NCBI GenBank assembly: GCA_021521415.1
Contig: JAIQDT010000295.1
Span: forward strand, 992,001-1,056,000
DNA from: Bidens hawaiensis
Lineage: Eukaryota; Streptophyta; Magnoliopsida; Asterales; Asteraceae
DNA length: 64,000 bases
Reading direction: 5' to 3'
Part shown: piece by piece, positions 58,595-64,000 of the stretch
Position numbering within the stretch: the first letter of the stretch is position 1
Layout of the letters: each line of letters opens with the position of its first letter
Notes under the pieces: model-generated
The model's input: only the letters and a program-made list of their open reading frames with translations
Database searches by the model: none
What the model was told of the DNA's origin: nothing
Translations under genes and position numbers: made by a program

Positions 58595-59536
58595 TGTTGC
58601 TCACTAGACACAAAGGTAAACACTGTAACTAAAAAGATTTTCATTAGAATAATGTTAGAAACAATCGGAAATCAATTAGGGTTTCATAATGGAATGTTTG
58701 GATTTTAGGCAGATTTCCGTACAGGAATATATCAGCCGTCAAATCACAGTTAGGTGTAAGGTCTAGGTCGTGTCATAGGCGTGCCCTAAAATATTCCTTT
58801 TATAGGCCTGCCCTGACACCTAACATTCCACTTTTGGAAACCCTATTCATTCGTACATAATTAAAGCTATTACAATAAATGCTAAGTGTAAAACAGGTCT
58901 TCGGGAAAGCTTTGCAGCATGTATCTTTGTCGAGCAGACCAGGTAACCATGAAGTGTGCTGGGAAACAGTTCTCCGGGTAAACTTATACTAAGAATAGTT
59001 TCTAAAGAAAACATTCACCTAGCAGACTTCAATCCTCTTGACCATATCAAACTTTGCTCGATATAGTTCCACTAGCAAACTTGTTCTTCAGGAAACCTTT
59101 CAACCCATGGTTAATATTAACTTATTAAGAAAACCAAAGTGTGTTGATAACACTGTAGCTTTGCTAGGAGTTGAACCTTGCTCGACAGAAGTCCTTAAGA
59201 TGTTTCTTGATCAACTTCTTTCAAGCTTGCTGGGAACACTATTTATTAAGAATAAACCTTGCTAGATTTGGTTTTAGCTTGGTTTTAGCCAAGGGTTTTC
59301 TTGGAAAACAAACCTTTATTGACTTAGAGAACTACCTTGCTAGACAAAGTGAACCTTGCTAGGTTTAACACTTAAGATGAATTCTAGAAGATAACCTTGC
59401 TGGGAAAGCATAATACCTTGCTAGGACAAGTAAAACCTTGCCGGGAGGTCTGAGCTTGCTTGGTGTCCGTACTTAGCAGTTTTCAAAGAGGTTGAGAAGT
59501 TTCCAATCTTCCTTTAGATTTTTTCTAATCCCAACA
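58595..59536 (-). repeat. 3' LTR of a Ty1/copia element
   Basis: Right border ..CTAATCCCAACA abuts a polypurine tract. The left border TGTTGCTCAC gives the short inverted end TGTTG/CAACA. The LTR carries about ten ACCTTGCTGGG/ACCTTGCTAGG-like words (59030-59465). The left border lacks proof by target duplication, because the element's other end is outside the window. Confidence 0.7.
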
Positions 59537-59552
59537 ATCTCCCCTAGATTGG
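59537..59552 (-). promoter_or_regulatory. Polypurine tract of the Ty1/copia element
   Basis: In element sense CCAATCTAGGGGAGAT directly precedes TGTTGGGATTAG, a typical copia LTR start. Confidence 0.75.
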
Positions 59553-59717
59553 AACAACCTCAGCTATACCAAAACACCTCTAAGGTTACATACACTTAGT
59601 CAAAAATACACATCAAATTTCAAAAGGAAATTACATATCATAATCAAAACAAATATTACAAGTTGGAAATTCTGTCCCATGGAAATTACAAAGTAAACCT
59701 AAGCTATAAATGTACTC

Positions 59718-61784
59718 TTATCTTCTTGAGCTTGAGGCTTTTTGTCTTCTAGCCAACTTGACTGTTCCGACGCTTTCCTTGAAGATGAATAATTGTTTGT
59801 GGTTAGGATGATCAGTGGGTACAATCCACCTGATTATATCATTGAGATCCTCCACATGCAGAAATTCAAACTCAATGTATTCCTTTATGATGCCCAAAGC
59901 CCGTCCATCAAAGTTTCTGAGAATGAAGGATCCATCTTGATCATCAATGTCAATTTTTGCAATCCTTCCATTTCTCTGGACTTCACAATTGGGCCTTGTT
60001 ATCTGCCGCCTCATATTGATACATTCCGTATAGTTGCAAGAGGGTTCTTGCTTTTGGTCTTGTCTTTGAGTGTCTCTTCAATATGTCTGATCTCCCTCAT
60101 TATTTTCACTCTTTTGTTTCTTTCAAACTGAGAGAGTTCCCATTTCCTCTTCTAGTTAAGCATGGGGAACCCCTTTGTAGCCTGGTCCTTGAGATGTTTA
60201 GATAAATCATTTCGTTGTCTTCCAGCAAATCTATGTCTATCATAGTAGTCATACAGATTCATAGTTGCCATCTTAGCCAGCTGCTCCCTCTTGAACTGCA
60301 AAAAGTCATCTCTGAAGATTACCTCTTTTAAATAACCACTAGACATGATTACTTTAAGTGTTTCAGTCTGAGAATCAAAGAACGTCCTCTTTGGTAGGTC
60401 CACATAGAAGGTGTCCTTTGTTGTCGTTGATGAGAGGCTCTAGTGGTGGGAATTGGGTTACATACAGCTGAGGTCCTAGAAGTAAATTTCTTCTTAGGAA
60501 CAGTGGCCCTCACATGCACATATTTCTTTTCAAACATAGCAACTACCATCTCCTTTGAAAACATGATCAACTCCAAAAAATTTTCTCCTCCTTTTTTCAA
60601 GCAAGTTTAGTGATCATTCCCATAACCTCCTCATCACCTAGTTGACATGCAGGGATAAAGCTTTCTCCCCTTTGTCCATATTGAAAGTTTCTGAGGTCAC
60701 TTTGTTCAGCCCCTAGTCAAAAACACCTTCTACCATACCCATACTAAGCATTAAGCCTTTAAGGGTCTTAATTTTGTTCTCATCTTCCCATGGATAAAGG
60801 TTTTCAACTGGTTCCGGTTTTACAAACACAAATGGAGGAACCTTGGGAGCTTTTGATGACTTAGCCTTTTCATGTTGATGCTTTTTCATTTCAGATTTGT
60901 ACAAGGCTAGTTTTTCAGTCCTGCTCATTCGTTGCGTTTCTTCAGTTCTCCCCCTTGCCTCCATCAATATTTCAAAGAGTTTCAATTGTTTTTCCTGTCT
61001 TTGTTTGTTCTCCTTCTCAGCCAGGGTCATTATTCTTGGTCTTTTAGTTGCTTCTTGAAATTTAACTTTTCTTAATAGTCTTCTATGATGAACTTCGACA
61101 TGAACTCTGGTTAGACTATCAACCAGTTCGAAAGAGAATCCATGATCAATCAACAACTTGCACTTTCCATCAAATTTGGAATAAAGCCTTTCAAGTCTTT
61201 CTTCTTGGTTGTCAGCTTTCTTTAACCTCTCTAACTCATCCTGTTTAACCTCCTCATTAGTAACATTATAGGCTTCTTCCAGCTTACTGAACTTCATGTG
61301 GCTCAGTTGCTTTTTCAGAGAACCCATGCAGTCTCAAGTAAGCCCTAAGCTTCTGTGAGTCACGGTTATTTTTATCCATTTTCCTTTTAATTTCCTCCGC
61401 CTCACCATCAATCAACTCCTGCAGCTCCTCATCAGTCATTCGAGCCAGGGTTTCAAACTTGTATCCATGTTTGATCAATCCCATGATTCTTGGGTCATTC
61501 TTCCTTGCATTATCCAACATGGTCTGTATGTTCTCCCTATGTCCATTAGTCATATCAACATTAGGGGAGTCAATAGCATCATCAGCTTCATCAGTAAAGT
61601 CATCAAGAGCCTCAATCCTTGGCTCATTTATAAAATCGTCAAGCATAATAGTTTGAATAGGAACAGCATCAACAGGGCCTTCCTTCTCTTTTGGACTTTC
61701 CACAAAGTATTCAGGCTTATTAGATTTGCCAGTCCTCTTCCTCTGAGGTTCATATTCATCATCATATCTGCCAACATATCTACT
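59718..61784 (-). pseudogene. Charged coiled-coil ORF at the 3' end of a Ty1/copia element, degraded
   Basis: In element sense it reads from 61784 (RYDDEYEPQRKR) to 61290 and, after a frame break, from 61327 to 60713. It then continues with more breaks through 60600-60152 and 60014-59718. The protein is rich in Glu, Lys and Arg with helical stretches (DEELQELIDGEAEEIKRKM, EKENKQRQEKQLKLFEIL). The last parts have FIFKES and YIEFEFLHVEDL. It lies between where pol should be and the 3' LTR, the place where Sirevirus-type copia elements carry an extra, often coiled-coil ORF. I do not recognise the family, and a captured host gene is possible. The 5' end is cut by the LTR at 61790; the first ~20 codons of the frame beyond it belong to that LTR. 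Confidence 0.55.
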
Positions 61785-61789
61785 CCTCT

Positions 61790-63650
61790 TGTAAGGCCCC
61801 GTTCCTGGTAGCATTACTTTAACGTCGGATTTACTCATAAACACACTTCTTACAATCAGAGTTAATTAAAACTTTCGCAGAAACGTTAACTTCAATCATT
61901 CGTTACAAAACATTAAGCCTTTTCTTTGATACCATAACATAAAACATTATATTTTAAACATCATTTCATCCACTCTCAGATGTCAGTCATTCAATCCATG
62001 CCATGTGCCCTCCTCAAGCTAGCTCATTAAACATATTCACATGCGTGCATACTAAAAGTCAGCTACGCTGAGTGAGTTCTAGTTAATTAGGCGACATACA
62101 ATACATACACATATCATACATACATACATATTCGAGATACGTATCCATACTTAACCATTTACCCTACTACCATACATACCTACAGTCACCAGCCTCAGTC
62201 TATCGAGAGTACGTTCATAGTCCGCCGTGTATGTCTGTACTCAAGGTCATAAACACGTAAAATGTCCGCAGTCCTTACCTATGATCTCCAATTATGGTAC
62301 GTTCAAGGTCCGCCGTCCTTCCCTATACCATCCTATATTAACAACACGTACAAGGTCCTCAGTCCTCCCCTATGTTGCAACCTAATCCAAGCACGTACGA
62401 AGTCCGTAGTCCTCCTCTATGCTACCACAACACAAATACAACACGTGTAGGGTCCATAGTCCTTTCCTATGCTGATGCCTATCTACAATACGTATAAGGT
62501 CCGCAGTCCTTATCTACGTTCTCATCTATCGTCTATAACACGTATAATGCTCACCGTCCCTATCTACGTTTACATCTATCACCTATTTCACGTATAAGGC
62601 CCGCAATCCTTAACTACGCCTTCACCTGCCAAGTCTATGTCCAACAGAAGTTAGAGGGATTCGCCATCCTAACTTACTGCATCGGACGTAGAAATCAAAT
62701 ACCATTCCTGTATCTATATACACATACTTCACATATAACATAATTACATTATAGCATAAGAACACTCTAGGCGTTCTTTACATTATTCATTTAACAATCA
62801 TACCCCTTGTCGATACGTTCATATCCGAAGATCATTCACGCCCCGACAAGTGTTCATGTGTAATGTTCATACATCATCCTTATGTTACATATAACATTCA
62901 TATGTTTATCTCTAACCAGACAGTACGCGCGATATCCGAAGATCGTTCGCAAACCGACAAGCAATCATTCGTTAAGTCACCGCTAACGAACTAGGGTTAG
63001 GTCAGAATGTCAGAGAACATTCTCTGACATCCTTACCTCGTACACCCAACTCCGGAACTGCCTTTCTGGCGCCGCCTTCACCGGAAAACCGGGATCTCGC
63101 CAGAAAAGAGAGATCTCACTCGTTTCTCCACCGTTTTCACCGTTTTTCATCCCGTTCGATCCAGATCTGAGCTAGGGTAATCTCTAAGCTTATCTTAGGT
63201 TCGGTTTATAGCCGATTCCAACTGGATCTTGGGACTTCAATGGTTTAACGTTGTCGGCTCGTCATTTCGTGACTAAATCTAGCGGGTTTGAGCTCATACA
63301 ACATAATACTATCATTACTTTGGCTCGGGATTAGTTGTCTATCTTGGTTTAGGCTAGAGAGAAAAAGTAGGATGAGAGAGAGCTAAGTGTGTGTTTTGGT
63401 GGTGTATGGAATATGTGTGAAAATGAATGAAAAATGGGAATTTAAGATTTATATAATTATGGATCATGGGCTTAAGTCCATGGTCTCTTCCTTCTTTCCC
63501 AAGTCCATAACCCATATCCATTACCCAACACTAGCCCGGCCGATACTAACTCCTACTTATATTTTTTATATCTCCGATAACCCGAGTAAACTTTCCGATC
63601 CATATTAACTAATATAATTAATATTACTTTAGAAATTTCGGGATGTTACA
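61790..63650 (-). repeat. LTR of a gag-only-family element (subtype C), element continues beyond the window
   Basis: It begins TGTAAGGCCCCG and ends GGGATGTTACA in plus orientation, like subtypes A and B. The following AGTCTTCCCCCCTTAAAGAGG at 63651 matches the PPT side of the complete element, so this is the 3' LTR of a minus-strand element. At 1861 bp it is shorter than A and B, because the hairpin/splice-donor region is missing (junction near 62970). It holds ACGTATAAGGTCCGCAGTCC-like repeats at 62190-62640. It interrupts the copia 3' ORF. Confidence 0.9.
62190..62640. repeat. Degenerate tandem repeats in LTR C
   Basis: About eight units of 45-60 bp share ACGTA-AAGGTCCGC-GTCCTT-CCTATG. 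They occupy the same LTR position as the different repeats in LTRs A and B. Confidence 0.8.
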
Positions 63651-64000
63651 AGTCTTCCCCCCTTAAAGAGGTTTCGTCCCCGAATCCTAGCTTATTCCTT
63701 GAAAAGGAACACTTCCTATATTCACTTACTCTATTGGATTGTATTTGCTTTCTGGGTTATACTTCTTACTCATGACTTGCAGTCATCGAGTGGTGTTCAT
63801 GTGGTTTAGCTATTAAGGTAGCTTGTCCATGAGGCCCTCGATGTACCAAGTCTCGTTTCGCCCTTTAAAGGGACCTTGTTTCATACTATTAAATACTATT
63901 GTCTATAACGACATTTTATCACAGCATAAATAATCATTCATAACCAACTCAATATAATACACGTTATAGATAAGCATAAGTCTTTAAACCTTAACACAAA
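63651..64000 (-). mobile_element. Internal 3' end of the subtype C element
   Basis: The first 60 bp match the sequence next to the 3' LTR of the complete element (11089-11150), including the polypurine tract GGGGGGAAGACT in element sense. The rest has no recognisable coding motif and runs off the window. Confidence 0.75.

Noticed and set aside
58595..59536. Sirevirus-type CACCGGA palindromes in the copia LTR
   Set aside because: I looked for them and did not see them; only the ACCTTGCTGGG words are present, so Sirevirus membership rests on layout alone.

Overview
This is a gene-poor, transposon-rich piece of a flowering-plant nuclear genome, probably a eudicot and plausibly Asteraceae. The pointers are plant LTR-retrotransposon lineages (Ty3/gypsy Athila, Tat and gag-only elements; Ty1/copia), a Helitron with plant-type introns, REM-like B3 domains, and an antisense 'gypsy-type transposon' ORF family that I remember as common in Asteraceae. 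The species call is inference. I see no rRNA, tRNA or CRISPR. The only host-gene candidate is the B3 locus at the left edge.

Layout. 1-237 is a B3-domain fragment. 852-4371 is a second B3 gene with four exons, one in-frame stop, and a solo LTR (1998-4190, TSD TTTAG) in its last exon. 4882-16896 is a decayed autonomous Helitron (HUH Rep plus PIF1-like helicase). One of its introns holds a complete gag-only LTR element on the minus strand (8967-15120, TSD TATAT, two 2122-bp LTRs indistinguishable by eye). 17088-18618 is an Athila-type tail plus LTR. 19092-29202 is a complete but mutated Tat-type element on the minus strand (TSD CACAC), inserted in the RNase H region of an older Ty1/copia relic (19035-19091 and 29203-29730). 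29731-33756 is mostly AT-rich DNA with one clear SINE. 33762-47469 is a full-length decayed Athila element on the plus strand. 48238-52908 is a truncated Tat element on the minus strand, 52909-55458 a truncated LTR, 56406-58579 a solo LTR (TSD CATTA), and 58595-61784 the 3' part of a Ty1/copia element on the minus strand. That last element is interrupted by a gag-only-type LTR element (61790 to the right edge).

How it works together. Three LTRs of one family (1998-4190, 8967-11088/12999-15120, 61790-63650) share termini but carry different tandem repeats in equivalent places. Several LTRs carry a hairpin followed, in element sense, by a GTGAGTTTC splice-donor-like block. In the young element this donor can be paired with an acceptor seven bases before the gag ATG.

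The most striking structure is in the Athila element. Its U3 has four successive palindromes followed by TTTATAAC. A comparable four-palindrome/TTTATAAC array lies inside the element, just upstream of a CT-rich leader, a 5'UTR intron and a 473-codon env-position ORF. This looks like a second internal promoter built like the LTR promoter. The neighbouring Athila-type LTR at 17412 also has four palindromes, of unrelated sequence.
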